Source: CAZHFW01 sp964531675 (lineage in GTDB: Bacteria; Planctomycetota; Phycisphaerae; Phycisphaerales; UBA1924). Taken from it: a stretch of DNA of 41,288 bases. Shown here one piece after another: positions 16,145-23,982 of this stretch. The DNA lies in assembly GCA_964531675.1 (NCBI GenBank), contig CAZHFW010000032.1, positions 1 to 41,288 of the forward strand, in the 5' to 3' direction. Within the stretch, counting starts at the first letter, position 1. Every line of letters starts with the position of its first letter. A model generated the notes under the pieces. The model was not told where the DNA came from. It did not search any database and saw only the letters and a program-made list of their open reading frames with translations. The position numbers and the translations under genes are program-made.

Positions 16145-18430
16145 TCAGTTCCCTCCTGCCGCGGAAGCGGTGGGCGTGGGTGCGGGGGCGTCGGCGGGCT
16201 TGGAGATATCGGTGCCCAGACGCTGGAGGTAGGCGACCAGCGCGGTGACCTTCTTGTCGGCCATGTCGGGGTAGCCGCCCTGCTTGACGAGGATGTCGGC
16301 GACCTCGGCGGCCTGCTTGCGGGCCATCTCGACGGCGTTCTTTCCCTTGACGGCGTCGCCGTAGGGAACGCCGAGCATGGCCATGGCGTTGACGCGCTTC
16401 TGGATGCCGTCGAAGTCGAGCTTCTGCTTCAGGAGGTGCCCGTAAGTGGGCATGATGCTCTGATCGACGAGCTGGCGGGGGTTCTCGAGGTGGCGGACGT
16501 GCCAGTCGTAGGACTGACGACCGCCCTCGCGGGCGAGATCGGGACCGATGCGGCGGGAGCCCCACTGGAAGGGATGGTCGTAGACGAACTCGCCGGGCTT
16601 GGAGTACTCGCCGTAGCGCTTATCTTCGGCGATCATCGGGCGGATCATCTGCGAGTGGCAGTTGTAGCAGCCTTCGGCGATGTAGATCTCGCGGCCGGCG
16701 AGTTCGAGGGGCGTGTAGGGCTTGACGGAGGCGATGGTGGGGATGTTGGAGCGGACCAGGAAGGTGGGGATGATCTCGAAGAGGGAGGCGACGACGACCG
16801 CGACGACGACGAGCAGGGTGAACTTGACGGGGCGACGCTCCCAGATGCGGTGGAACCAGGCGCTGATGTACTTGGCGTCGACGGTGTAGGCGAAGCCGAC
16901 GTTGCTGTTGTCGGAGAGGCGGCTCTTGGGGGGCGCGGGGTCCGAGTAGACGGACGAGAGCGCGGGGGCCTGCTGGACGGGGACGTCGTAGACCGCGGGG
17001 CGGGCGCGCCAGGTGAAGAAGGCGTTGACGAGCATGGAGATCATCCCGGCGATGAAGAGGAGGCCGCCGAAGATGCGGACGTAGTACATGGGGATGATGG
17101 CGGTGACGGTTTCGACGAAGTTGGGGAACTGGAGCTGCCCGGTTTCATCGAAGGCTCGCCACATGAGGCCCTGGGTGATGCCGGCCCAGTAGATGGGGAT
17201 GATGTAGAAGACGATGCCGAGGGTGGCGGTCCAGAAGTGGAAGGACACGAGCTTCTTGCTCCAGAGCGGCGCCTGGAAGAGGCGCGGGAGGAGCCAGTAG
17301 ATCATGCCGAAGGTCATGAGGCCGTTCCAGCCGAGCGCGCCGCCGTGGACGTGGGCGATGGTCCAGTCGGTGTAGTGCGAGAGGGCGTTGACGCTCTTGA
17401 TGGAGAGCATGGGCCCTTCGAAGGTGGACATGCCGTAGAAGGTGATGCCGACGACGAAGAACTTGAGGATGGGGTCGGCGGCGACCTTGGACCATGCGCC
17501 GCGGAGGGTGAGGAGGCCGTTGATCATGCCGCCCCAGCTGGGCATCCAGAGCATGAGGGAGAAGAGCATGCCGAGGGAGGAGGCCCACTGGGGGAGGGCG
17601 GTGTAGTGCAGGTGGTGCGGGCCGGCCCAGATGTAGATGAAGACGAGGGACCAGAAGTGCACGATGGAGAGGCGGTAGGAGTAGACGGGTCGTTCGGCGG
17701 CCTTGGGGAGGAAGTAGTACATGAGGCCGAGGAAGGGGGTGGTGAGGAAGAAGGCGACGGCGTTGTGGCCGTACCACCACTGCATGAAGGCGTCCTGGAC
17801 GCCGGCGTAGACGGAGTAGCTCTTGAAGAGGGTGACCGGGATGGCCAGGGAGTTGAAGACGTGGAGCATCGTGACGGTGACGATGGTGGCGATGTAGAAC
17901 CAGAGGGCCACGTACATGTGGCGTTCGCGGCGGCGCAGGAGGGTCATGAAGAAGTTGGTGCCGAAGAAGCCGAGCCAGACGACCGCGATAAGCAGGTCGA
18001 TGGGCCACTCGAGTTCGGCGTACTCCTTGCCCTGGGTGATGCCCAGGGGGAGGGTGACCGCGGCGCTGACAATGATGAGCTGCCATCCCCAGAAGTGGAG
18101 TCTGGAGAGGGTGTCGCTGAACATGCGGGCCTTGCAGAGGCGCTGGGTTGAGTAGTAGATGGCGGCGAAGATGGAGTTGCCCGCGAAGGCGAAGATGGCG
18201 GCGTTGGTGTGCAGCGGGCGCAGGCGGCCGAAGGAGAGGTATTCGATGCCCAGGTTGAGGGTGGGGAAGGCCAGCTGGGCGGCGATGAAGACGCCGGCCA
18301 GGAAGGCGACGAGGCCCCAGATCATGGTCATGGTGACGAACATGCGCACGATCTGGTCGTCGTACGTGAACGTCTCCATCCGACCGGCTGGTTCGTGATG
18401 GCTATGGCTTGCCGTGGCGACTTGGGACAT
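16145..18430 (-). CDS. ccoNO: Fused cytochrome cbb3 oxidase subunits I and II (CcoN-CcoO)
   Basis: 761-aa fusion of the catalytic haem-copper subunit and the membrane cytochrome c subunit of the high-affinity oxidase. Residues 1 to about 480 are CcoN: the low-spin haem b ligands H74 and H362, CuB ligands H222 (WWYGHNA) and H272/H273 (GPHHLHY), and haem b3 ligand H360 in TIAHVHGG. After a linker (about 481-520) comes CcoO with one membrane helix (about 537-557) and one haem c site CYNCH at 588-592 followed by SQMIRP. The C-terminus ends in a Pro/Ala-rich tail. ATG 18430 has AGGAG upstream; an extension of 22 codons lacks support. First gene of the operon. Confidence 0.95.
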   Translation of the reverse strand: MSQVATASHSHHEPAGRMETFTYDDQIVRMFVTMTMIWGLVAFLAGVFIAAQLAFPTLNLGIEYLSFGRLRPLHTNAAIFAFAGNSIFAAIYYSTQRLCKARMFSDTLSRLHFWGWQLIIVSAAVTLPLGITQGKEYAELEWPIDLLIAVVWLGFFGTNFFMTLLRRRERHMYVALWFYIATIVTVTMLHVFNSLAIPVTLFKSYSVYAGVQDAFMQWWYGHNAVAFFLTTPFLGLMYYFLPKAAERPVYSYRLSIVHFWSLVFIYIWAGPHHLHYTALPQWASSLGMLFSLMLWMPSWGGMINGLLTLRGAWSKVAADPILKFFVVGITFYGMSTFEGPMLSIKSVNALSHYTDWTIAHVHGGALGWNGLMTFGMIYWLLPRLFQAPLWSKKLVSFHFWTATLGIVFYIIPIYWAGITQGLMWRAFDETGQLQFPNFVETVTAIIPMYYVRIFGGLLFIAGMISMLVNAFFTWRARPAVYDVPVQQAPALSSVYSDPAPPKSRLSDNSNVGFAYTVDAKYISAWFHRIWERRPVKFTLLVVVAVVVASLFEIIPTFLVRSNIPTIASVKPYTPLELAGREIYIAEGCYNCHSQMIRPMIAEDKRYGEYSKPGEFVYDHPFQWGSRRIGPDLAREGGRQSYDWHVRHLENPRQLVDQSIMPTYGHLLKQKLDFDGIQKRVNAMAMLGVPYGDAVKGKNAVEMARKQAAEVADILVKQGGYPDMADKKVTALVAYLQRLGTDISKPADAPAPTPTASAAGGN

Positions 18431-18528
18431 CGAACCCACTCCTGGTGATGCGGATGGCTGTTCTGTTGCGGGCCCCTGCGTACGGGACCCAACCAAGCGA
18501 CTACTGGATCCTGAGATCCCTTTATCGT

Positions 18529-18557
18529 ATTCTGGAGAGGGCCATCTTCAATGTCAA
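18529..18557 (-). promoter_or_regulatory. Predicted sigma-70-type promoter of the cco operon
   Basis: On the minus strand a perfect TTGACA (18552-18557) is followed after 17 bp by CAGAAT (18529-18534), four of six matches to the -10 consensus. It lies about 100 bp before the ccoNO start. A GGATC-N4-GATCC inverted repeat sits just downstream of the -10. Confidence 0.5.
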
Positions 18558-18574
18558 GAGGGGAAGGAAAAAAC

Positions 18575-18610
18575 CGGACCCGGATTTGAGAATGTGGCAT
18601 GGGGGGTCCG
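18575..18610. promoter_or_regulatory. Inverted repeat CGGACCC/GGGTCCG in the cco-rrf2 intergenic region
   Basis: CGGACCC at 18575-18581 is matched by its exact complement at 18604-18610. The same CGGACCC appears again at 18646-18652 within the rrf2 promoter. Three copies of a 7-mer in 80 bp suggest a regulator-binding array for the divergent genes. A purely structural role cannot be excluded. Confidence 0.45.
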
Positions 18611-18637
18611 AAAACGGCAAATCTTGAGGAATGCCGC

Positions 18638-18668
18638 TTGACAATCGGACCCGTTTATCCGATATGCT
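18638..18668 (+). promoter_or_regulatory. Predicted promoter of the Rrf2 regulator gene
   Basis: A perfect TTGACA lies at 18638-18643. The candidate -10 is TATGCT at 18663-18668 with a long 19-bp spacer. Rrf2-family promoters such as MerR-like ones can have long spacers, but a weaker hexamer with 17-bp spacing (GATATG, 18661-18666) is also possible. It lies about 30 bp before the start codon. Confidence 0.45.
18644..18663. promoter_or_regulatory. Perfect inverted repeat in the rrf2 promoter, likely operator
   Basis: ATCGGA-N8-TCCGAT, 20 bp, begins immediately after the -35 hexamer and fills the spacer to the -10. A protein bound here would block polymerase, so autoregulation by the Rrf2 protein encoded next is the natural reading. 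Assignment of this protein to this site is an inference. Confidence 0.55.
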
Positions 18669-18698
18669 TGGGAAGGTCCAAAGAAGCGGAGCAGCGCC

Positions 18699-19187
18699 AT
18701 GTTGAGCCAAAGTGTGGGCTACGCCATTACCGCGCTGGGATGCATCGCTTCGGCGGGCGGTAAACCAGTGCTGGTCAAGGAGATCGCGGAGGCGGCGAAT
18801 ATTCCGCCTTCGTATCTGGCCAAGATCATCCACTCGCTGGCCCGCCGCGGGCTGGTGAATACGCAGCGCGGGGTGGGCGGCGGAGTGACGCTGGCCCGGG
18901 CGGCGGTGGAGATTTCGCTCTACGACGTGTGCGTGGCGCTGGATGACTCGGCGGTGCAGCCTGTGTGCATGCTGGGGAACGCGACGTGCTCGGATGAGCG
19001 GGCGTGCCCGGCGCACAAGCACTGGCAGGTGCAGCGGGCCAAGAACATCGACTTCCTGGCGAGCACGACGGTCGCGGACGTGGCGGCGTTTGAGGCGCGG
19101 CGTCAGTGGAAGCTCCCGAACGGGAAGCCCCCGAACTCGAATGGCACCGCGGCGGCGCACGGCAGCTCGACCCCGGCCGCCAACTGA
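18699..19187 (+). CDS. Rrf2-family Fe-S transcriptional regulator
   Basis: 162-aa regulator with an N-terminal winged helix (PVLVKEIAEAANIPPSYLAKIIHSLARRG, then the wing TQRGVGGGVTLAR) and a Fe-S sensor segment with C90, C97 and C103 followed by H106/H108 and a Trp. The spacing C-x6-C-x5-C resembles IscR, NsrR and RsrR, so it probably senses oxygen, NO or Fe-S status. GGAG precedes the ATG. Divergent transcription from ccoNO makes the cbb3 operon the likely target. The tail after about residue 140 is low complexity. Confidence 0.9.
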   Translation: MLSQSVGYAITALGCIASAGGKPVLVKEIAEAANIPPSYLAKIIHSLARRGLVNTQRGVGGGVTLARAAVEISLYDVCVALDDSAVQPVCMLGNATCSDERACPAHKHWQVQRAKNIDFLASTTVADVAAFEARRQWKLPNGKPPNSNGTAAAHGSSTPAAN

Positions 19188-19264
19188 GCAATGGTTGTCT
19201 CTCGATCGGCGGCGGGCGTGCGGGCACGTCCGGCGTCGTCGTTGGTCGAACGGAGGGCGCGCAG

Positions 19265-21271
19265 ATGGGCCTGACGATGACGGAGAAGCTCGCGACGCGG
19301 CATGCGGCGGGGCTGAAGGGAGCGGCGCGGAGCGGGGACTTTGTCACGATCCGGCCTCGTCACGTCATGACCCACGACAACACGGGCGCGGTCATCCCGA
19401 AGTTCAGGGAGATCTTCAAGGCGGCGGGGAAGCCCCCCACTGTCTTTGACCCGCATCAGCCGGTGTTTGCGATCGATCACGACATCCAGAACACGACGCC
19501 AGAGAATCTCGGGAAGTACGCGAAGATCGGCGCGTTTGCGCGGGAGAACGGGATCGACTTCTATCCCGCGGGAACGGGGATCAGCCATCAGGTGATGGTC
19601 GAGCAGGGGTATGTGCGGCCGGGAACGATGGTGGTCGGGAGCGACAGCCATTCGAATCTGTACGGGGCGCTGGCGTGCCTGGGGACTCCCGTGGTGCGGA
19701 CGGATGCGGCGTGCCTTTGGGCGACGGGGCAGACGTGGTGGCAGGTGCCGCCGGTGGCGCGGGTGAACCTGACGGGGAAGCTCCGGCCCGGCGTGGTCGG
19801 GAAGGACGTGATCGTCGCGCTGTGCGGGGTGTTCAATAAGGATGAGGTGCTCAATCACGCGGTGGAGTTCGCGGGCGAGGGCGTCGCGGGCCTGAGCGTT
19901 GATCAGCGGATGAGCATCGCGAACATGTCGACGGAGTGGGGCGCGCTGGCGGGGCTTTTCCCGTTTGATGAGACGCTGCGGGCGTATCTGCTGGCGCGGG
20001 CGGCGTATCTGGCGGGGAGCGCACGGCCCGGCGAGCGACGTGCGGGTTCGGGGGGGACGTACAGCGCTGCGGACGTTGAGGCGTGGTGGGCGGAGCGGGC
20101 GGCGTATGCGGCGGACGCGGATGCGGCGTATGCGAAAGAGCTCGAGCTTGATCTGGGCTCGATTGTGCCGCATGTCTCGGGGCCCAATGACGTGAAGACG
20201 ATGTCGTCGGTGCCTGAGATCGAGAGCAAGAAGGTGCGGATCAACAAGGCGTGGCTGATGTCTTGCGTGAACGGACGCCTGGAGGATCTGGCGACCGCGG
20301 CGGGCGTCGTGCGCGGGAAGCGGGTCGCGGAGGGCGTGGAGTTCTACGTGGCGGCGGCGAGCGCGGACGTGCAGGCGGAGGCGGAGCGGCTCGGGCACTG
20401 GAGCGCACTGGTGGATGCGGGGGCGATCACGCTCCCGCCCGGCTGCGGCACGTGCATCGGGCTGGGCAAGGGCACGATCAAGGCGGGCGAGGTCGGCATT
20501 TCCGCGACCAACCGCAACTTTGAAGGGCGGATGGGCGACAAGGCGGGGCTGGTGTACCTTGGCTCGCCGGCGGTGGTCGCGGCCAGCGCGGTCGCGGGGT
20601 ACATCTGCGCTCCGGAGAAGTTCGAGGGCGGGCGGCCGGCGGGTGTGGTGCGCGTCGGTGCAGCGGCCAAGACGCCGGCGGCGTCGGGCGTAGAGATTCT
20701 GGACGGGTTCCCGGAGGTCGTGAAGGGTCGCGTGTGGTTCATGGACCGCGACAACCTGAACACCGACGGGATTTACGCGGGGAAGCACACGTACAACGAC
20801 GCGATGACGCCTGAGCAGATGGCGCAGGTGATCTTCGAGAACTACGACGGGGAGTTCCGCGGGCAGGCCAAAGCGGGCGACGTCGTCATCGGGGGCTTGA
20901 ACTTCGGGACCGGATCGAGCCGTGAACAGGCGGCGACGGCGCTGAAGCACTTCGGGATTCCCTGCGTGATCGCGGCGAGCTTCAGCGAGACGTACAAGCG
21001 GAACGCGTTCAACAACGGGTTCGTGGTGTTCGAGTGCCCCGAGCTGGTCGCGTGGATCCGCGGCGGCGAGGTTGGGGCGTGGGCGGGCAAGGGCGTGAAG
21101 TCGCGGCTGCTCGGCTCGATCGAGATCGATTACCGTCAGGGGCGAGTCACGGTTGAGGGGGGCGGCGTGAAGCGATCGTTCGCGTTTGCGCCGCTGAGCA
21201 AGGTGGCGCAGGAGCTGGTGGTGGCGGGCGGGGCCGAAGCGGTGGTCGCGCGGCGACTTTCCAAGGGATAA
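19265..21271 (+). CDS. Aconitase-family hydratase, homoaconitase (Lys4)-like
   Basis: 668-aa [4Fe-4S] hydro-lyase. Cluster cysteines are C334 (SCVNGRLEDL), C394 and C397 (GCGTCIGLGKG). The swivel domain is at the C-terminus (GLNFGTGSSREQAATAL). Several stretches, such as FYPAGTGISHQVMVEQGY, SDSHSNLYGAL and ATGQTWWQVPPVA, are close to what I recall of fungal homoaconitase Lys4 rather than AcnA or AcnB. The next gene is an isocitrate dehydrogenase and no lysine genes are nearby, so citrate/isocitrate isomerisation in the TCA cycle is the likelier role. GGAGG lies 8 bp before ATG 19265; ATG 19277 is an alternative. Confidence 0.85.
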   Translation: MGLTMTEKLATRHAAGLKGAARSGDFVTIRPRHVMTHDNTGAVIPKFREIFKAAGKPPTVFDPHQPVFAIDHDIQNTTPENLGKYAKIGAFARENGIDFYPAGTGISHQVMVEQGYVRPGTMVVGSDSHSNLYGALACLGTPVVRTDAACLWATGQTWWQVPPVARVNLTGKLRPGVVGKDVIVALCGVFNKDEVLNHAVEFAGEGVAGLSVDQRMSIANMSTEWGALAGLFPFDETLRAYLLARAAYLAGSARPGERRAGSGGTYSAADVEAWWAERAAYAADADAAYAKELELDLGSIVPHVSGPNDVKTMSSVPEIESKKVRINKAWLMSCVNGRLEDLATAAGVVRGKRVAEGVEFYVAAASADVQAEAERLGHWSALVDAGAITLPPGCGTCIGLGKGTIKAGEVGISATNRNFEGRMGDKAGLVYLGSPAVVAASAVAGYICAPEKFEGGRPAGVVRVGAAAKTPAASGVEILDGFPEVVKGRVWFMDRDNLNTDGIYAGKHTYNDAMTPEQMAQVIFENYDGEFRGQAKAGDVVIGGLNFGTGSSREQAATALKHFGIPCVIAASFSETYKRNAFNNGFVVFECPELVAWIRGGEVGAWAGKGVKSRLLGSIEIDYRQGRVTVEGGGVKRSFAFAPLSKVAQELVVAGGAEAVVARRLSKG

Positions 21272-21336
21272 GAAGATCAGCGGGCCTTGAGGGGCGAGAA
21301 GCCCCGAGACTCGATGCACCGAAGTGGAGATCTGCG

Positions 21337-22497
21337 ATGTCGAAGTACCGGATTGCGTGGATGCCTGGCGACGGGATCGGCAAGGACGTCATGGACGGGG
21401 CTCGCCTCGTGCTGGACGCGATGAAGTTTGACGCGGAGTACGTGCCTTGCGACATCGGGTGGGAGTTCTGGTGCAAAGAGGGCAACGCGCTGCCTGATCG
21501 CACGGTCAAGGCGCTGGAAGGGACGACCTGCGGCCTCTTCGGGGCGATCACGAGCAAGCCCCAGGATGACGCGAAGCTCGAGCTTGCGCCGGAGCTGAAG
21601 GACAAGAAGCTGGTGTACTTCTCGCCGATCGTGAAGCTCCGGCAGATGTTCAACCTGCACACGAACATGAGGCCTTGCAAGAGCTACGCGGGCAATCCGC
21701 TCAACTACCGGGGGACGCGGCTCTCGAATCCGTCCGGCGAGGACGTGATGGTTGATCAGGTGATCTTCCGCGAGAACACCGAGGGGATGTACGGCGGGGT
21801 GGAGTTCTATCCGCTGCCTCAAGGCGTGTACGACGCGCTGTGCGCCAATCCGAAGATGAAGCCCTGGAAGGACAAGGGGCTGGAGAACGTGGCGCTGTCG
21901 ACGCGCATCGTGAGCAAGCAGGGGTGCGCGAACATCTGCCGGCAGGCGTTCGAGCACGCCAAGCGGACCAAGCGGACGCGGGTGACGCTGGTGGAGAAGC
22001 CGAACGTTCTCCGCGAGACCGGCGGCATGATGACGCGGATCTTCCGCGAGATGGCCAAGGAGTACGAGGCGCTGGGGATCCGGGCGGACGAGGCGAACAT
22101 CGACGCGATCTGCATGTGGATGTTCAAGAACCCGCAGGACTATCAGATCCTGGTCGCGGAGAACATGTTCGGCGACATCGTGAGCGACCTGTGCGCCGGG
22201 CTGGTGGGCGGGCTCGGGTTTGCGCCTTCGGCGAACCTGGGTGACAAGTACGCGGTGTTCGAGCCGACGCACGGCAGCGCTCCGAAGTATGCGGGGCAGT
22301 ACAAGGTCAATCCGATGGCGATGCTGCTCACGGTGAAGATGATGTTCGACTGGCTGAAGGAGGACGAGCGGGCCGCGCGGCTCGAGAGCGCGATCGCGCG
22401 GGTCGTCAAGGAAGGCAAGGTCCGGACGTACGACATGGGCGGGAAGGATTCGACGCTGGATGTGTCGCGTGAAGTCGCGCGGCATGCGACGGCCTGA
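21337..22497 (+). CDS. icd: Isocitrate dehydrogenase, probably NADP-dependent
   Basis: 386-aa beta-decarboxylating dehydrogenase of the isocitrate/isopropylmalate family, converting isocitrate to 2-oxoglutarate and CO2. The substrate loop SPIVKLRQMFNLHTNMRP carries a Ser (S96) and arginines in the positions used by isocitrate dehydrogenases. The coenzyme loop HGSAPKYAGQYKVNP has the Lys-Tyr pair (K317, Y318) and the Val that E. coli uses to bind NADP; NAD-dependent relatives and isopropylmalate dehydrogenases have Asp-Ile here. It lies 65 bp after the aconitase gene with a GGAG upstream, and ends at a strong terminator. Confidence 0.88.
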   Translation: MSKYRIAWMPGDGIGKDVMDGARLVLDAMKFDAEYVPCDIGWEFWCKEGNALPDRTVKALEGTTCGLFGAITSKPQDDAKLELAPELKDKKLVYFSPIVKLRQMFNLHTNMRPCKSYAGNPLNYRGTRLSNPSGEDVMVDQVIFRENTEGMYGGVEFYPLPQGVYDALCANPKMKPWKDKGLENVALSTRIVSKQGCANICRQAFEHAKRTKRTRVTLVEKPNVLRETGGMMTRIFREMAKEYEALGIRADEANIDAICMWMFKNPQDYQILVAENMFGDIVSDLCAGLVGGLGFAPSANLGDKYAVFEPTHGSAPKYAGQYKVNPMAMLLTVKMMFDWLKEDERAARLESAIARVVKEGKVRTYDMGGKDSTLDVSREVARHATA

Positions 22498-22518
22498 TGC
22501 CTTCTGAGCAAGAAGCAC

Positions 22519-22552
22519 AAAGGCCTGCCCCACTGCTGGGGCAGGCCTTTTT
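22519..22552. terminator. Rho-independent terminator, shared by convergent operons
   Basis: A 13-bp perfect stem (AAAGGCCTGCCCC and complement) with a 6-nt loop ends in five T on the + strand, 21 bp after the isocitrate dehydrogenase stop. On the minus strand it follows the korC stop by about 37 bp with a shorter T-tract, so it may work in both directions. Confidence 0.9.
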
Positions 22553-22588
22553 CGTGGATCGCGTCGATCCGCCCGGACGGGGCGGCGT

Positions 22589-23146
22589 TCAGGCGACGGC
22601 TTCGGGCTGGTTCGCCAGGGAGGCGAGTTCCTCGCCCGCCTTGATGGCCTTGAGGTTGAGGTCGCGGAAGCGCGAGGGCACGCGGGCGGTGATGGCCTGC
22701 GTCAGGGCTTCTGGCGACACGACGTGGATGATGGTGTTGAGGGCGCAGAGGGCGACGACGTTGGCGACGACCTTGCTCCCGGCTTTGACGGCGGCGTCGG
22801 TGATGGGAAGCCTGATGATCCGTCCCTGACCCGTGACGTCCGCGGGGACGTTGGTGGAGTCGAGGATGACGACGGTGTCGGGGCTGACCTGCTTGATGTA
22901 CTTGCGGGCCGCCTCGGCGGAGAGGCACATGAGCACGTCGGGGACGGTGACCTCGGGGTAGGCGATGACGCCGATGGAGACGATGACTTCGGCCTTGCTC
23001 GAGCCGAGTCGGGCTTCGGGCCCGTAGGTCTGGGTCTGGACGACGTTGCGGCCATCGATCATGGCGGCTTCGGCGAGGATGACGCCGGCGGTGATGAGGC
23101 CCTGTCCGCCGGAACCACCGAATCTGACTTGCATGGTGTTCTTCAT
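22589..23146 (-). CDS. korC: 2-oxoglutarate:ferredoxin oxidoreductase, gamma subunit
   Basis: 185-aa gamma (domain III) subunit. The opening QVRFGGSGGQGLITAGVILAEA is the diagnostic glycine-rich motif of this subunit, and TQTYGPEARLGSSKAEVIVS follows. It completes the Kor complex by helping bind CoA. Its ATG overlaps the korB stop by 4 bp. Last gene of the ten-gene run, ending at the shared terminator. Assignment to 2-oxoglutarate rather than another 2-oxoacid rests on the type of the alpha and beta partners. Confidence 0.92.
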   Translation of the reverse strand: MKNTMQVRFGGSGGQGLITAGVILAEAAMIDGRNVVQTQTYGPEARLGSSKAEVIVSIGVIAYPEVTVPDVLMCLSAEAARKYIKQVSPDTVVILDSTNVPADVTGQGRIIRLPITDAAVKAGSKVVANVVALCALNTIIHVVSPEALTQAITARVPSRFRDLNLKAIKAGEELASLANQPEAVA

Positions 23147-23982
23147 CTGGCGCTCCTTGCCGCGGCAGCGGCCTGGGCGGTTTGCACTTTCTGTGAGTAG
23201 AGCGACCCGTAGTCTGCACGGAGTTCTTCGCGGAAGACGCCGATGGGGAGGACGGGTTCCTCGGTGGAGTCGGCGGTTCCGCAGGTACAGTCCTGAAGTG
23301 GAGCGCTGGTGTCGCGCAGGTAGTGCATCATGTCGTAAGGCTCGGCGATGTCGTTCATGCGTCCGAAGTAGGTCGGGCAGGACGTGAGGATGTCGACGAT
23401 GCCGAAGCCCTTGTAGGTGATGGCCTTCTTGATGAAGGAGGTCATCTGTTTGTGGTCGAAGGACGTGGTGCGGGCGACGAAGCCTGCGCCGGCGCCGAGG
23501 GAGAGTCGGACCAGATCGAACGGGGGTTCGATGGTGCCGGAGTCGGAGGTGGTGGAACGCTTGCCCAGGGGCGTGGTGGGCGCTTGCTGGCCGCCGGTGA
23601 GGCCGTAGATCCCGTTGTTGAAGACGAGGGCGGTGATGTCGAGGTTGCGGCGGCAGGAGTGGATGAAGTGGTTTCCGCCGATGGCGGAGGCGTCACCATC
23701 GCCCATGATGACGATGACGTGGAGGTCGGGGTTGGCGAGCTTGACACCGGTGGCGAAGGCGAGGGCCCGGCCGTGGGTGGTGTGCATGGTGTTGAAGTCG
23801 AGCACGAAGGGCGTGCGACCGGAGCAGCCGATGCCAGAGACGACGACGACTTTGTCCTGAGGCAGACCGAGCTGGGCGACAGCGTCAAGGAGTGCCTTGA
23901 CGATCATGCCGTTGCCGCAGCCTGGGCACCAGACGTGCGGGAGCTGGTTGAGTCTCAGGAACTTGCGATAGTCCTCGCTCAT
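23143..23982 (-). CDS. korB: 2-oxoglutarate:ferredoxin oxidoreductase, beta subunit
   Basis: 279-aa thiamine-diphosphate subunit. The WCPGCGNG motif near residue 19 and GIGCSGRTP near 50 belong to the KorB-type beta subunit. MGDGDASAIGGNHFIH and FNNGIYGLTGGQ form the Mg/TPP-binding region. GQQAPTTPLG is also typical. Two further cysteines lie in DCTCGT in the C-terminal part. ATG 23982 was chosen because upstream in-frame sequence is a shadow of korA, with which it overlaps by 4 bp. Confidence 0.94.
   Translation of the reverse strand: MSEDYRKFLRLNQLPHVWCPGCGNGMIVKALLDAVAQLGLPQDKVVVVSGIGCSGRTPFVLDFNTMHTTHGRALAFATGVKLANPDLHVIVIMGDGDASAIGGNHFIHSCRRNLDITALVFNNGIYGLTGGQQAPTTPLGKRSTTSDSGTIEPPFDLVRLSLGAGAGFVARTTSFDHKQMTSFIKKAITYKGFGIVDILTSCPTYFGRMNDIAEPYDMMHYLRDTSAPLQDCTCGTADSTEEPVLPIGVFREELRADYGSLYSQKVQTAQAAAAARSAR

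Noticed and set aside
16007..18151. Long + strand open frame opposite ccoNO
   Set aside because: Composition is Gly/Val/Glu/Asp-rich low complexity, the usual antisense shadow of a membrane protein gene in GC-rich DNA.
18431..18698. FNR/CRP-type site (TTGAT-N4-ATCAA) controlling the oxidase
   Set aside because: No sequence close to that pattern was found; only TTGAG-like half sites occur.
19265..22497. Lysine biosynthesis by the alpha-aminoadipate route (homoaconitase plus homoisocitrate dehydrogenase)
   Set aside because: The dehydrogenase has the Lys-Tyr NADP pair typical of isocitrate dehydrogenase and no other lysine gene is in the window; kept only as a question about the aconitase.
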